From NCBI RefSeq assembly GCF_900013425.1, contig NZ_FBXK01000001.1:673501-737500 (forward strand): DNA of 64,000 bases, in the 5' to 3' direction. The notes beneath the pieces were generated by a model. That model worked only from the letters and a program-made list of their open reading frames with translations. It searched no databases and was not told the DNA's origin. This DNA is from Sphingobium sp. Z007 (lineage in GTDB: Bacteria > Pseudomonadota > Alphaproteobacteria > Sphingomonadales > Sphingomonadaceae). Position 1 is the first letter of the stretch. The number at the start of each line of letters is the position of its first letter. The position numbers were made by a program, and so were the translations under genes. Positions 28,457-37,738 of this stretch are shown here, in pieces.

Positions 28457-29332
28457 ATGGCAGCACGCGCATATTGGCAGGGGCAGATCAGGCTGGCCCT
28501 GGTTTCCATTCCTGTGGAAATCTATCCTGCAACCCGCTCCGGCGCGGCGATCTCCTTCCGCCAGATACATGAGCCGACCGGCAAGCCGATCAGCTATGAA
28601 AAGGTTGTGCAAGGCGTCGGCCCTATCGATCGGGACGAAATCCTCAAGGGCTTCGAAATCTCCAAGGGCAATTATGTTCTGCTGGAGGAGGAAGAGATAG
28701 AAGCGGTCAAGATCGAAAGCCGCAAGACGCTGGAACTGGTCCAATTCGTCGAATCCGATGCGATCGATGTCCTCTATTATGAAAAGCCCTATTTCGTGGT
28801 CCCGGCCGACGATCTGGCGGAGGAAGCCTATGCGGTGCTGCGCGATGCGCTGCGTCAGACCAAAAAGGTGGGCCTTGGCCAATTGTCGGTGCGCGGCCGC
28901 GAGCAGCTTGTGTCCTTGAAGCCTTGCGGTCGCGGGCTGGTGCTCGAAGTGCTGCGCTATGCCGATGAGGTGACGCGCGCCCAGACCTATTTCCGCAACC
29001 TGCCAGACGACAAGGCCGACGCCGACCTGCTGGACCTTGCGACCACGATCATCGAGAAGAAGACCGCGCCGTTCAAACCGGAAGAATTTCACGACCGCTA
29101 TGTCGACGCGCTCCAGCGGCTGATCGAGAAAAAGAAAAAGGCCAAGGGCAAGCGCATCATCGAGGATGTCGAGGAGCCTACGAGCGCCAAGGGCGGCAAT
29201 GTGATCGACCTGATGGCCGCGCTCAAGAAATCGGTCGGCGATGGCGGCAAGGCTGCGTCCGCGAAAAAGTCCGCCGCAAAATCGACCGCCGCGTCGAAAC
29301 CCCGCACGCCGGCCAAGCGCAAAAGCGCCTGA
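28457..29332 (+). CDS. ku: non-homologous end-joining protein Ku
   Basis: 291 aa. The Ku core starts at AARAYWQGQIRLALVSIPVEIYPAT and includes GKPISYEKV, DYVLLEEEEIEAVKIES-like and RGREQLVSLKPCGRGLVLEVLRY motifs typical of bacterial Ku. The C-terminus is a Lys/Ala-rich tail used for DNA threading. ATG 28457 follows CGGAGG; the frame is open further upstream but lacks Ku sequence there. ligD starts three bases after the stop. Confidence 0.93.
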   Translation: MAARAYWQGQIRLALVSIPVEIYPATRSGAAISFRQIHEPTGKPISYEKVVQGVGPIDRDEILKGFEISKGNYVLLEEEEIEAVKIESRKTLELVQFVESDAIDVLYYEKPYFVVPADDLAEEAYAVLRDALRQTKKVGLGQLSVRGREQLVSLKPCGRGLVLEVLRYADEVTRAQTYFRNLPDDKADADLLDLATTIIEKKTAPFKPEEFHDRYVDALQRLIEKKKKAKGKRIIEDVEEPTSAKGGNVIDLMAALKKSVGDGGKAASAKKSAAKSTAASKPRTPAKRKSA

Positions 29333-29335
29333 GCC

Positions 29336-31837
29336 ATGGCCCGCGATCCGCTCGCCGCCTATAATCAGAAGCGCGACTTCGAGCGCACCCGCGAGCCGAA
29401 GGGTGAGGTGGCCGGGACGGGCGGCAACAGCTTCGTCGTGCAGAAGCATGACGCCACCCGGCTGCATTGGGATTTCCGGCTGGAGATCGACGGCGTCCTC
29501 AAAAGCTGGGCCGTGACCAAGGGGCCGAGCATCGATCCCACAGACAAACGCTTGGCGGTGCGGACCGAGGATCATCCGTTAAGCTATGGCGATTTCGAGG
29601 GATTGATACCCGAAGGCGAATATGGCGGTGGCACGGTGATGCTGTGGGATCGCGGCACCTGGCAACCTGTCGCAGGCAAGAGCGCCAAGGATCTGGACAA
29701 GGGCCATTTGCACTTCACCCTGGATGGCGAACGGATGAAGGGCGAATGGCTGCTCGTCCGCTTGAAGGGGCGACCGAAGGAGAAGCGCGAAAACTGGCTG
29801 CTGCGCAAGATCGAGGATGCGGATGCGGGCGAAGGCGACCAGCTGGTCGAACAGGCGCTTACCAGCGTCCTGACCGGACGTTCGATGGCGGACATTGCGG
29901 CCGACAAGGCCGGTGCCCAGTCGCTCGCCGGGGTGAAGGGCAAGGCGTTCGCCGGCAAGATGCAGGCGGCGCGCGACCATAATGCCAGGATCACAGCCAA
30001 GCCGCGCAAGGCCAAGACCAAGCCGCCCGCCTTTGCCAAGCCTCAACTCGCGACACTGGTGGACGATGTGCCCGTCGGCAATGACTGGCTGCACGAAATC
30101 AAGTTCGATGGCTATCGCGCGCTCGCTGCGGTGGCGGGGGAGCAGGTGCGCATCTTCACCCGCAGCGGGCTGGACTGGACCGATAAGTTTCAGCCGCTCG
30201 CCGCCGCGATCGCGGCCCTCGACCTGCCGCCTGCCCTGATCGACGGCGAGATCGTGGCCTTCGGCGCGGACGGCAATCCCAGCTTTTCCGCGCTCCAGTC
30301 TGTCCTGAAACGCGGCCATGGCGCGCAGCGCGAGGATACGCCCTTTCATTTCTTCGCTTTCGATCTGCTGTCGCTGGAGGGGCAGGACATGAGGGCGCTG
30401 CCGCAGATCGAGCGGAAGGAGCGGCTGGAAGCCCTGCTGAAAGCCGCAACGCCGCCGGTCCAGGTCGCCGACCATGTCATCGGCGCGGGCGAGGCGCTGT
30501 ATCGTTCACTGTGTGAAGCGGGGCAGGAGGGAATCATCTCCAAGCGCATCGACGCGCCCTATCGCGGCGATCGCACCCGCAACTGGGTCAAGGTCAAATG
30601 CACTCGGCGGCAGGAGTTCGTCATCATCGGCCGCAGCGCCAGCAATGCGCGCGGTCGCCCCTTCGCCTCGCTGCTGCTGGCTCAAAATGAGGGCAAGACG
30701 CTGGTCTATAAAGGCAAGGTCGGCACCGGCTTCGACGCGGACGTGATGGCGATGCTCGACAAGGCGATGGTCCCGCTCGAAACGGACAAAGCGCCCGCCG
30801 ATGTACCCAAGACCGAAGCGCGCGGCGCGACTTGGCTGAAACCCAAGCTGGTCGCCGAAATCGCATTCGCCGAATTTACCGCCGACGAGCGGGTGCGCCA
30901 TGCCAGCTTCCTGGGCCTGCGCACCGACAAGAAAGCCAAGGCGGTCGCGCCGGAAAAACCTGCCCCCACGCCGAAGTCTGCCCCAACCGTGACGATCAGC
31001 AACCGCGACCGCGTCATCTTCCCCGAAAGCGACCAGACCAAGGGCGAACTGGCCGACTATTATGCCGCCATCGCCCCCCTCATGCTGCCCTTCGCCGCGC
31101 GCCGCCCGATCAGCCTGGTCCGTTGCCCCCAGGGCCGGGCCAAGAAATGCTTCTTCCAGAAACATGATAGCGGCGCTTTCGGCAAGGCGGTGCATCAGGT
31201 CGCGATCCGCGAGAAGGACGGGGGCAGCGAGGATTATATCTATGTCGAGGATGCCGAGGGACTGCTCGCCTGCGTCCAGATGGGCACGATCGAATTTCAT
31301 GGCTGGGCCAGCCGCACGGACGCGGTGGAACGGCCCGACCGCATGATCTTCGACCTTGATCCCGACGAAGGCATGGATTTCGACCGAGTGAAAGCGGCGG
31401 CGCAGGACATCCGCGCGCGCCTGTCCGATATCGGCCTCGTCTCCTTCGCCATGCTGTCGGGCGGGAAGGGCGTGCATGTCGTCGTGCCGCTAACGCCAGG
31501 CCATGATTGGGACACGCACAAGGATTTCGCGTCCCGCTTCGCCCAGGCGCTGAGCGCGGCCGAGCCCGACCGCTTCGTCGCGACTATGAGCAAGACCAAG
31601 CGCAAGGACAAGATCTTCATCGACTGGCTGCGCAACCAGCGCGGCAGCACCGCCGTCCTGCCCTATTCCGCGCGCGCCCGCGCCGGCGCTCCGGTGGCGA
31701 TCCCGATCGACTGGGACGAACTGGGCGGGATCAAGGACGCGCATCCCTTCTCGATCGGCGATGCGGACAAGCTGCGCGACCGCGCCGCCAGCCTCAAAGG
31801 CTGGGGCTTCGCCGCGCAGGCCCTGCCCGACATCTAA
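29336..31837 (+). CDS. ligD: multifunctional DNA ligase D (PE-ligase-polymerase)
   Basis: 833 aa with the three classical domains in the order PE, LIG, POL. The 3'-phosphoesterase domain (residues about 1-170) has HDATRLHWDFRLE and EYGGGTVMLWD. The ATP-dependent ligase has adenylation Lys K256 in HEIKFDGYR and continues to about 540. The primase-polymerase domain starts near TVTISNRDRVIFPES (about 560), with FDLDPDEGMDFD metal ligands and SGGKGVHVVVPL. It partners Ku in double-strand break repair. Three-base gap from ku, so translationally coupled. Confidence 0.95.
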   Translation: MARDPLAAYNQKRDFERTREPKGEVAGTGGNSFVVQKHDATRLHWDFRLEIDGVLKSWAVTKGPSIDPTDKRLAVRTEDHPLSYGDFEGLIPEGEYGGGTVMLWDRGTWQPVAGKSAKDLDKGHLHFTLDGERMKGEWLLVRLKGRPKEKRENWLLRKIEDADAGEGDQLVEQALTSVLTGRSMADIAADKAGAQSLAGVKGKAFAGKMQAARDHNARITAKPRKAKTKPPAFAKPQLATLVDDVPVGNDWLHEIKFDGYRALAAVAGEQVRIFTRSGLDWTDKFQPLAAAIAALDLPPALIDGEIVAFGADGNPSFSALQSVLKRGHGAQREDTPFHFFAFDLLSLEGQDMRALPQIERKERLEALLKAATPPVQVADHVIGAGEALYRSLCEAGQEGIISKRIDAPYRGDRTRNWVKVKCTRRQEFVIIGRSASNARGRPFASLLLAQNEGKTLVYKGKVGTGFDADVMAMLDKAMVPLETDKAPADVPKTEARGATWLKPKLVAEIAFAEFTADERVRHASFLGLRTDKKAKAVAPEKPAPTPKSAPTVTISNRDRVIFPESDQTKGELADYYAAIAPLMLPFAARRPISLVRCPQGRAKKCFFQKHDSGAFGKAVHQVAIREKDGGSEDYIYVEDAEGLLACVQMGTIEFHGWASRTDAVERPDRMIFDLDPDEGMDFDRVKAAAQDIRARLSDIGLVSFAMLSGGKGVHVVVPLTPGHDWDTHKDFASRFAQALSAAEPDRFVATMSKTKRKDKIFIDWLRNQRGSTAVLPYSARARAGAPVAIPIDWDELGGIKDAHPFSIGDADKLRDRAASLKGWGFAAQALPDI

Positions 31838-31855
31838 GTGGGGCATCAACCCGGC

Positions 31856-31929
31856 CCGTTCGCTTCGAGCGAAGTCGAGAAGCAGATAGCGCAATGCCCG
31901 CGTTTCTCGACTACGCTCGAAACGAACGG
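31856..31929. repeat. REP-like inverted repeat between ligD and tetR
   Basis: Arms at 31856-31883 and 31900-31929 are imperfect reverse complements built on CCGTTCGYTTCGAGCGWAGTCGAGAA. This motif type is a common dispersed palindrome in sphingomonad genomes. It sits between convergent ligD and tetR and could also fold as a bidirectional terminator. A related fragment is at 35835-35862. Confidence 0.65.
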
Positions 31930-31947
31930 ATGGCGACTGATCCCCGT

Positions 31948-32598
31948 TCAACCCCGTGGCGTAAGACCGCCCAGCGCAATATCGACCAGCTTTTCCGCCA
32001 CCTCTTCGGGGCTGAGCGGGCCATCGGGATCATGCCAACGCGCCGGCCAATTGAGCGCGCCCGCCAGCGTGAAGGAGGCGAAACGGATATCCACCGGCGC
32101 AATCGATCCGTCGGCCATCCCCTCCGCGATCATCCCGCGCACCGCGTCGTCAATTTCCCGCTTGCGCGCGCGGAACCTGGTGGCGCTATCCAGCGACAGC
32201 ACCTCTTCATTGGTGCGGATCACGCAGCGGCCGAAATCGTCCATGTTGATACAGGCATAGCGCAGCAGGAAGGCGCGCAATCGGTCATGACCGCTTCCCG
32301 GCGCATCGGCCGCCTTATCGGCAGCCTCCCGCAGCATCGACAGGCCGCGATTCACACATTCGACCAGCACCTGCTCCTTGTTACCCAAATAATGGTAGAT
32401 GGTCGGCTTGCTCACGCCCAGGCTGGCCGCGACATCGTCCAGCGAGGCGGCATGATAGCCGCGTGCGTTGAACATCCGCACCGCCGCCAGCAGCACGGCT
32501 TCGCGCTTGTCCGCCCGGTCCTGTTCCCGTTCCGCCTTGTTGCGGAAGGGGGAGGGAGCGGCGGTGGCGGAAACGGGGACGGCGGATTTGGGCAACAT
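31948..32598 (-). CDS. TetR-family regulator of the acyl-CoA operon
   Basis: 216 aa. Helix-turn-helix SLDDVAASLGVSKPTIYHYLGNKEQVL at about residues 50-76, after an N-terminal extension; C-terminal ligand-binding helical domain. ATG 32598 has AAGGAGACA upstream. Divergent from the acyl-CoA dehydrogenase gene with 83 bp between, including a palindrome overlapping the promoter. It probably senses an acyl-CoA, as regulators in such positions often do. Confidence 0.85.
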   Translation of the reverse strand: MLPKSAVPVSATAAPSPFRNKAEREQDRADKREAVLLAAVRMFNARGYHAASLDDVAASLGVSKPTIYHYLGNKEQVLVECVNRGLSMLREAADKAADAPGSGHDRLRAFLLRYACINMDDFGRCVIRTNEEVLSLDSATRFRARKREIDDAVRGMIAEGMADGSIAPVDIRFASFTLAGALNWPARWHDPDGPLSPEEVAEKLVDIALGGLTPRG

Positions 32599-32621
32599 TG
32601 TCTCCTTGGGCGTTCTAAGTA

Positions 32622-32663
32622 TTGACAAGAAACCGCCGGACAATCAATATACCGGTGAGTATA
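32622..32663 (+). promoter_or_regulatory. promoter with overlapping TetR-type palindrome
   Basis: TTGACA (32622-32627), a 17-bp spacer and CAATAT (32645-32650) form a plausible sigma70-type promoter for the acyl-CoA dehydrogenase operon. Overlapping the -10 is TATAC-CGGTGA-GTATA (32648-32663), a perfect 5-bp-arm palindrome that is a candidate operator for the adjacent TetR protein. Confidence 0.55.
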
Positions 32664-32681
32664 AAAAATACGGGTGCGTTT

Positions 32682-33806
32682 ATGCTAACCGAGATTCAGG
32701 CGGCCATCCGCGATACCGTGCGCGACTTCGCGCAGGACCATATTCGGCCGCACAGCGCCCGCTTCGAAGCGGAAGGCGGCTATCCGCCCGCATTGTTCCA
32801 GGAGATGGCAGGGCTTGGCCTGTGGGGCATGACCGCACCCGAAGCCTTTGGCGGCGCGGAAACCGACGCTGTATCCTATGCGCTGGCGCTGATGGAGATC
32901 GCGGCCGCCGACGGAGCGCTCTCCACCATCGTCTCGATCCAGAACTCCATCCTCGTCTCCGGCTTGCTCAAGGACGGCAGCGACGCGCAGAAGGCGCGCT
33001 TCCTGCCCGACCTGATCGGCGGGCGGACGATTGGCGCCTTTGCGCTGACCGAGGCCGACGCCGGGTCCGACGCCTCGGCAGTGCGCACCCGCGCCGTAAA
33101 AGTCGACGGCGGCTGGCGCATCACCGGGTCCAAACAGTTCATCACGTCGGGCAAGATCGCTGGCCTTACGATGATCGTCGCCGTTACAGATGCTGATGCT
33201 GGCAAGAAGGGCCTGTCCGTCTTCATCGTCCCAACCGACCGGCCCGGCTATGACGTGGACAAGGTCGAACATAAGATGGGGCAGGGGGCGTCGGACACCT
33301 GCGCGCTGCGCTTCGACCACATGTTCGTGGAGGACGACCTGCTGATCGGCCAACCCGGCCAAGGCTACCGCATTGCGCTCGCCAATCTGGAGACGGGTCG
33401 CATCGGCATCGCTGCCCAATGTGTCGGCATGGCGCAGGCCGCGCTCGACATCGCGGTCGCCTATGCCAAGGATCGCAAGAGTTTCGGCAAGGCGATCATG
33501 GAGCATCAGGCGGTGGGCTTCCGCCTCGCCGACCTCGCGACCCGGCTGGAGGCGGCGCGGCAGCTCGTCCTGCATGCCGCACGGATCAAGGATGCGGGCC
33601 TGCCCTGCCTCGCCGAAGCGTCGATGGCCAAATTGTTCGCGTCCGAAGCGGCCGAGGCGATCGTGTCCGGCGCGCTCCAGACGCTGGGCGGCTATGGCTA
33701 TCTGGAGGAATATGGCGTCGCCAAAATCTATCGCGACGTGCGCGTGTGCCAGATTTACGAAGGCACATCGGATATCCAGCGCATGGTCATCGCGCGCAGT
33801 CTTTAA
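32682..33806 (+). CDS. acyl-CoA dehydrogenase
   Basis: 374 aa. Acyl-CoA dehydrogenase N, middle (FALTEADAGSDASAVRT, FITSGKIAG) and C-terminal domains complete; the catalytic base is E360 in QIYEGTSDIQRM, the position used by short/medium-chain enzymes. FAD- and ETF-dependent oxidation of an acyl-CoA to the enoyl-CoA is expected. First gene of an operon with thiolase and an HSD10-type dehydrogenase (gaps 14 and 13 bases). There is no enoyl-CoA hydratase in the operon, so that step must come from elsewhere. Confidence 0.9.
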   Translation: MLTEIQAAIRDTVRDFAQDHIRPHSARFEAEGGYPPALFQEMAGLGLWGMTAPEAFGGAETDAVSYALALMEIAAADGALSTIVSIQNSILVSGLLKDGSDAQKARFLPDLIGGRTIGAFALTEADAGSDASAVRTRAVKVDGGWRITGSKQFITSGKIAGLTMIVAVTDADAGKKGLSVFIVPTDRPGYDVDKVEHKMGQGASDTCALRFDHMFVEDDLLIGQPGQGYRIALANLETGRIGIAAQCVGMAQAALDIAVAYAKDRKSFGKAIMEHQAVGFRLADLATRLEAARQLVLHAARIKDAGLPCLAEASMAKLFASEAAEAIVSGALQTLGGYGYLEEYGVAKIYRDVRVCQIYEGTSDIQRMVIARSL

Positions 33807-33820
33807 GCAGGAGTCATAAG

Positions 33821-35005
33821 ATGCAGGACGATCCCATTGTAATCGCAGGCTATGCGCGCACCCCGATGGGCGGGTTCCAAGGTGCCTTGTCGTCGGTCAA
33901 GGCCACCGATCTGGGCGCCGCCGCGGTCAAGGCCGCGGTCGAGCGCGCGGGCGTGGCGATTGATGCCATCGACCGCATCTATATGGGCTGTGTCCTGCCC
34001 GCTGGCCTGGGGCAAGCGCCTGCGCGACAGGCGGCACTGGGTGCCGGTCTTGGCCTCAATACAGAGGCTACTACGGTCAACAAGATGTGCGGCTCCGGTA
34101 TGCAGGCCGCGATCATGGCGCATGAGGCCCTTGCCAGCGGCGCGGCCGATATCGTGATCGCGGGCGGCATGGAAAGCATGAGCAACGCGCCCTACGCCCT
34201 GCCCAAGCATCGCGGGGGCGCTCGCATCGGCCATGATCGCATCGTCGACACGATGATGATGGATGGCCTGGAAGACGCCTATGAACCGGGCAAGGCGATG
34301 GGCGTGTTCGCCGAAGAAGCGGTGCGCGACTATCAGTTCACGCGGGAGGATCAGGACGCCTACGCCATCCGTTCGCTCGACCGCGCCAATGCCGCGATCG
34401 GCAGCGGCGCGTTCGTGCGCGAAATCACGCCTGTCACGGTCAAGGCGCGCGGCGGCGACACCGTCGTCGATACCGACGAGCAGCCCGGCAAAGCCAAGCC
34501 GGAGAAGATTCCCTCGCTTAAGCCCGCCTTCGCCAAGGATGGCACCATCACGGCTGCCAACGCTTCGTCCATCTCGGACGGCGCGGCCGCGCTGGTCATG
34601 ACCCGCGCCAGCGTGGCGGCGAAGCTGGGCCTCAAGACGGTGGCGACGGTCGTCGCGACCGCTGCGCACGCCCACGAACCGTCCAAATTCACTACCGCGC
34701 CGGTGCCGGCCATGCGCAAAGTGCTGGAGAAGGCCGGCTGGTCGGTCGCCGATGTCGACCTGTTCGAGGTCAACGAAGCCTTTGCCGTGGTCGCCATGAT
34801 CGCCGTGAAGGAACTGGGCATCCCGGACGACCGGATCAACGTCAATGGCGGCGCGACCGCGCTCGGCCATCCGATCGGCGCGTCGGGCGCGCGCATCCTG
34901 GCGACGCTGATCGCGGCCCTGGAAACGCGCGGCCTGAAGCGCGGGGTCGCCAGCCTGTGCATTGGCGGCGGCGAAGCCACCGCCATGGCGATCGAACTGA
35001 TCTGA
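33821..35005 (+). CDS. acetyl-CoA C-acyltransferase (thiolase)
   Basis: 394 aa. Catalytic Cys C90 in NKMCGSGMQA, GGMESMSNAPY, the His of NGGATALGHPIGASGAR and the second Cys of CIGGGEA are all present. ATG 33821 follows GCAGGAG; the frame is open upstream within the preceding gene but is out of family there. It could cleave 3-ketoacyl-CoA to acetyl-CoA, or split acetoacetyl-CoA, which would connect to the acetoacetate expected from the nearby DUF849 enzyme. Confidence 0.92.
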   Translation: MQDDPIVIAGYARTPMGGFQGALSSVKATDLGAAAVKAAVERAGVAIDAIDRIYMGCVLPAGLGQAPARQAALGAGLGLNTEATTVNKMCGSGMQAAIMAHEALASGAADIVIAGGMESMSNAPYALPKHRGGARIGHDRIVDTMMMDGLEDAYEPGKAMGVFAEEAVRDYQFTREDQDAYAIRSLDRANAAIGSGAFVREITPVTVKARGGDTVVDTDEQPGKAKPEKIPSLKPAFAKDGTITAANASSISDGAAALVMTRASVAAKLGLKTVATVVATAAHAHEPSKFTTAPVPAMRKVLEKAGWSVADVDLFEVNEAFAVVAMIAVKELGIPDDRINVNGGATALGHPIGASGARILATLIAALETRGLKRGVASLCIGGGEATAMAIELI

Positions 35006-35018
35006 AGGAGACAGGGAA

Positions 35019-35780
35019 ATGGACATCAACGGCGTAGCAGCGATCGTTACCGGCGGCGCATCGGGCCTGGGCAGGGCGACGGCGACGATGCTGGCGCAGC
35101 AGGGCGCTAGAGTCGCGATCTTCGACCTGAATGAAGAGGCCGGGCAGGCGACCGCGCAAGCGCTGGGAGGTGTCTATGTCGCTGTCGATGTCGCGAACGA
35201 CGTCAGCGTTTCCGCGGGTCTGGACGCGGCGGAGGCGGCGCATGGCGTCGCCCGCATCCTGGTCAATTGCGCGGGGATCGCCCCGGCGATCAAGACGGTG
35301 GGCAAGGAGAATGCGCCCCATCCGCTTGATGCCTTCGCCAAGACGGTGACGGTCAACCTGATCGGCAGCTTCAATATGATCGCCAAATTTTCCGCCCGGC
35401 TCGCCGCGGCGGAGGAGATAGACGGCGAACGCGGCGTCATCGTCAACACCGCCTCGGTCGCGGCCTATGACGGGCAGATCGGCCAAGCGGCCTATAGCGC
35501 ATCCAAGGGTGGCGTGGTCGGCATGACCCTGCCGATCGCCCGCGACCTGGCCCAGCACAAGATCCGCGTGATGACGATCGCGCCCGGCATCTTCCTGACA
35601 CCCATGCTGGAAGCCTTCCCGCAAAATGTGCAGGACGCCTTGGGCGCGCAGGTGCCGCACCCCAGCCGCCTTGGCAAACCATCCGAATATGCGCAACTGG
35701 TGGAAAGCATCGTCCGCAATCCGATGCTCAACGGCGAGGTCATCCGCCTGGACGGCGCGATCCGCATGGCGCCGCGCTAG
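35019..35780 (+). CDS. SDR, 3-hydroxyacyl-CoA dehydrogenase type II (HSD17B10-like)
   Basis: 253 aa. TGGASGLG cofactor motif, long insertion EENAPHPLDAF-like typical of HSD10, Ser in NTASVAAYDGQIGQ and catalytic YSASK. APGIFLTPMLEAFPQ is a family hallmark. Operon position after acyl-CoA dehydrogenase and thiolase supports oxidation of a 3-hydroxyacyl-CoA, for example 2-methyl-3-hydroxybutyryl-CoA. Confidence 0.88.
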   Translation: MDINGVAAIVTGGASGLGRATATMLAQQGARVAIFDLNEEAGQATAQALGGVYVAVDVANDVSVSAGLDAAEAAHGVARILVNCAGIAPAIKTVGKENAPHPLDAFAKTVTVNLIGSFNMIAKFSARLAAAEEIDGERGVIVNTASVAAYDGQIGQAAYSASKGGVVGMTLPIARDLAQHKIRVMTIAPGIFLTPMLEAFPQNVQDALGAQVPHPSRLGKPSEYAQLVESIVRNPMLNGEVIRLDGAIRMAPR

Positions 35781-35834
35781 GGGTAAGACGATTGTGGTTG
35801 AAACCAAATCCGTTGGTGTTGAGTAGGGGCAGCG

Positions 35835-35862
35835 CCCTTCGACTGCTGGCTAAGTCGAAGGG
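35835..35862. repeat. hairpin related to the REP-like repeat
   Basis: Perfect 10-bp arms CCCTTCGACT (35835-35844) and AGTCGAAGGG (35853-35862) with an 8-nt loop, followed by CAGGACGAACGG. It shares the TTCGA/GTCGA core with the repeat at 31856-31929. It lies between convergent genes and may terminate both. Confidence 0.6.
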
Positions 35863-35892
35863 GCTATTCAGGACGAACGGTTTGTTCCAAAT

Positions 35893-36729
35893 TCACGCCA
35901 GCGCCTCGACCTCCGTATCGGCCACCAGCTTGGCCAGCCGCGCCGCGCTCACATCGTCCAGTGGCGCGAACAGCAATAGCCGCTGCCCCGGTGCTTCCTC
36001 TATCGCATAGCTGGTGTGGCGGAACATGATTTCGCCAACGCCCGGCATGTCGGCGATATTGGTGTCCTCGAAATGGGCCATGATCTCCGACTCCTGCCAA
36101 TAGCGGCGGAAAAATTCGGACTGGTCCATCATGTCGGCGATGATGCCTTCGAACACCTCCGGCTGGGCGGTGCGGCTATAATCCCATTTGAAACGGGCGA
36201 TCAGGCGGCGGCACATATCCTGGAACTTGTCCGGGTCGGCGCGATAGCGCGGGTTCAGCATCAGGATGCGGAACAGGTTGCGTTCCTCGCGCGGCATGGC
36301 GCTATAATCGCGAAAGGCGCGCGCGACGAGCCGGTTCCAGCCGATCACCGTCCAATCCTCCACGATCACCAGCGCAGGGATAGACAGCGCGTCCATCAGA
36401 TGCTGGGTGCCGGCATGGATCGTCTCGTCCGGGCGACACGCCAGCGGCGGCGGCCGATGCTGGGCCAGGGCGAAGAGAAATTCGCGCTCATTGGGGCTGA
36501 GGCGCAGCGTGCGGCTCAATCGCTCCAGCATCGGCGCGGATAGCTGCACCTCCCGGCCCTGCTCGAACCAGGTGTACCAGGTGACGCTCATCCCCGCGAG
36601 CGTCGCCACCTCTTCGCGCCGAAGCCCACGCGTGCGGCGGCGTTCGCCGGGCGGCAGTCCGACTTCAGACGGGGCCAGCTTCGCCCGCGCGGCTTTCAGG
36701 AACCGCGACAATTCTTCCCGTTGTGCCAT
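35893..36729 (-). CDS. XRE-type regulator with MmyB-like ligand-binding domain
   Basis: 278 aa. N-terminal helix-turn-helix (RTRGLRREEVATLAGMSVTWYTWFEQGR) typical of the MmyB group, then a PAS-like domain (ALVIVEDWTVIGWNRLVARAF) that binds fatty acids or similar ligands in characterised members. Divergent from the DUF849 gene across 119 bp, in which I see no clear palindrome. It may regulate the DUF849-SDR-SDR operon. Confidence 0.82.
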   Translation of the reverse strand: MAQREELSRFLKAARAKLAPSEVGLPPGERRRTRGLRREEVATLAGMSVTWYTWFEQGREVQLSAPMLERLSRTLRLSPNEREFLFALAQHRPPPLACRPDETIHAGTQHLMDALSIPALVIVEDWTVIGWNRLVARAFRDYSAMPREERNLFRILMLNPRYRADPDKFQDMCRRLIARFKWDYSRTAQPEVFEGIIADMMDQSEFFRRYWQESEIMAHFEDTNIADMPGVGEIMFRHTSYAIEEAPGQRLLLFAPLDDVSAARLAKLVADTEVEALA

Positions 36730-36848
36730 GCCTTATCCAGTTACTCGTAATGATGGGACATCCTACGGCCTTCTTGCGGGCCGTTTCCTCTGCAAGACCT
36801 TCGATCCTGCGATCGGCAGCATAGCCGAGACTACACAGGAGAGTAAGA

Positions 36849-37724
36849 TTGGCTGGCAAGCTATTTGTGACATGCGCGGTGACGGGAAGTTCGCCGATGC
36901 CCACGCACCCCAATTTCCCCTTCCGCCCCGATCATGTCGCCGCCGAAGCGCTGGCGGCGGCCGAAGCGGGCGCGGCGATCATCCACCTGCATGTGCGCGA
37001 CCGCGAAACCGGCGTCCCGTCGCAGGCGCTGGACGATTATCGGGAGGTCGTGGGCCTGATCCGGGCGAAGAATAACGAAGTCATCCTGAACGTCACGACC
37101 GGGCCGGGCTGCACCTGGATGCAGGGCGATGAAGACCCCGCCGTCTGCGGCCCCGGCACATTGATGTTCACGGCCGAACGGCGGCTGGAGCATATTCTCG
37201 ACCTCAAGCCCGACATGTGTACGCTCGACATTTGCACGATGCAGCTATGGGGCGGAGTGGCGATCAATCTCGACCCCATGATCACCAAGATGGGGCATAT
37301 GATCCAGGACGCCGGCGTGCTGCCGGAGATCGAATGTTTCGAGGCGGGTGATTTCGTCTTTGCCGACGACCTGATGGCCAAGGGCGCCATTCCCAAGGGG
37401 GTGCCCTTCACCTTCGTCCTGGGCACCAAATATGGCCTGCCCGCGACGCCCGAAGCCATGCTCTATGCCAAGAACCAAATTCCGCGCGGCGCGCAGTTCA
37501 CCGGCTTTGGCGTCAGCCGCCACAGCTTCCCGATGGCGGCGCAGTCGGCGCTGCTGGGCGGCAACATCCGCGTGGGGTTCGAGGATACGATCTACCTGCG
37601 GCGGGGCAGGCAGGCGGCGGACAATGCCGATCTGGTGCGCTGGGGTGTCGAAATGATCGAGCGGATCGGCGGCGACATCGCCAGCGCGGGTGAAGCGCGT
37701 GCGATGCTCGGCTTGAAACAATAA
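36849..37724 (+). CDS. beta-keto acid cleavage enzyme (BKACE, DUF849)
   Basis: 291 aa. Zn ligands H46 and H48 in IIHLHVRDRETG, LNVTTGPG, PEIECFEAGD and the C-terminal RVGFEDTIYL are BKACE signatures. The family condenses a beta-keto acid with acetyl-CoA, giving acetoacetate and a new acyl-CoA. Start is TTG, after AGGAGAGTAAGA. It opens an operon with two LigD-like SDRs. In the setting of beta-aryl ether catabolism an aroylacetate such as vanilloylacetate is an attractive substrate: the product would be vanilloyl-CoA plus acetoacetate. That substrate is my inference, not visible in the sequence. Confidence 0.85.
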   Translation: MAGKLFVTCAVTGSSPMPTHPNFPFRPDHVAAEALAAAEAGAAIIHLHVRDRETGVPSQALDDYREVVGLIRAKNNEVILNVTTGPGCTWMQGDEDPAVCGPGTLMFTAERRLEHILDLKPDMCTLDICTMQLWGGVAINLDPMITKMGHMIQDAGVLPEIECFEAGDFVFADDLMAKGAIPKGVPFTFVLGTKYGLPATPEAMLYAKNQIPRGAQFTGFGVSRHSFPMAAQSALLGGNIRVGFEDTIYLRRGRQAADNADLVRWGVEMIERIGGDIASAGEARAMLGLKQ

Positions 37725-37738
37725 GGGAGAGGATGGAT

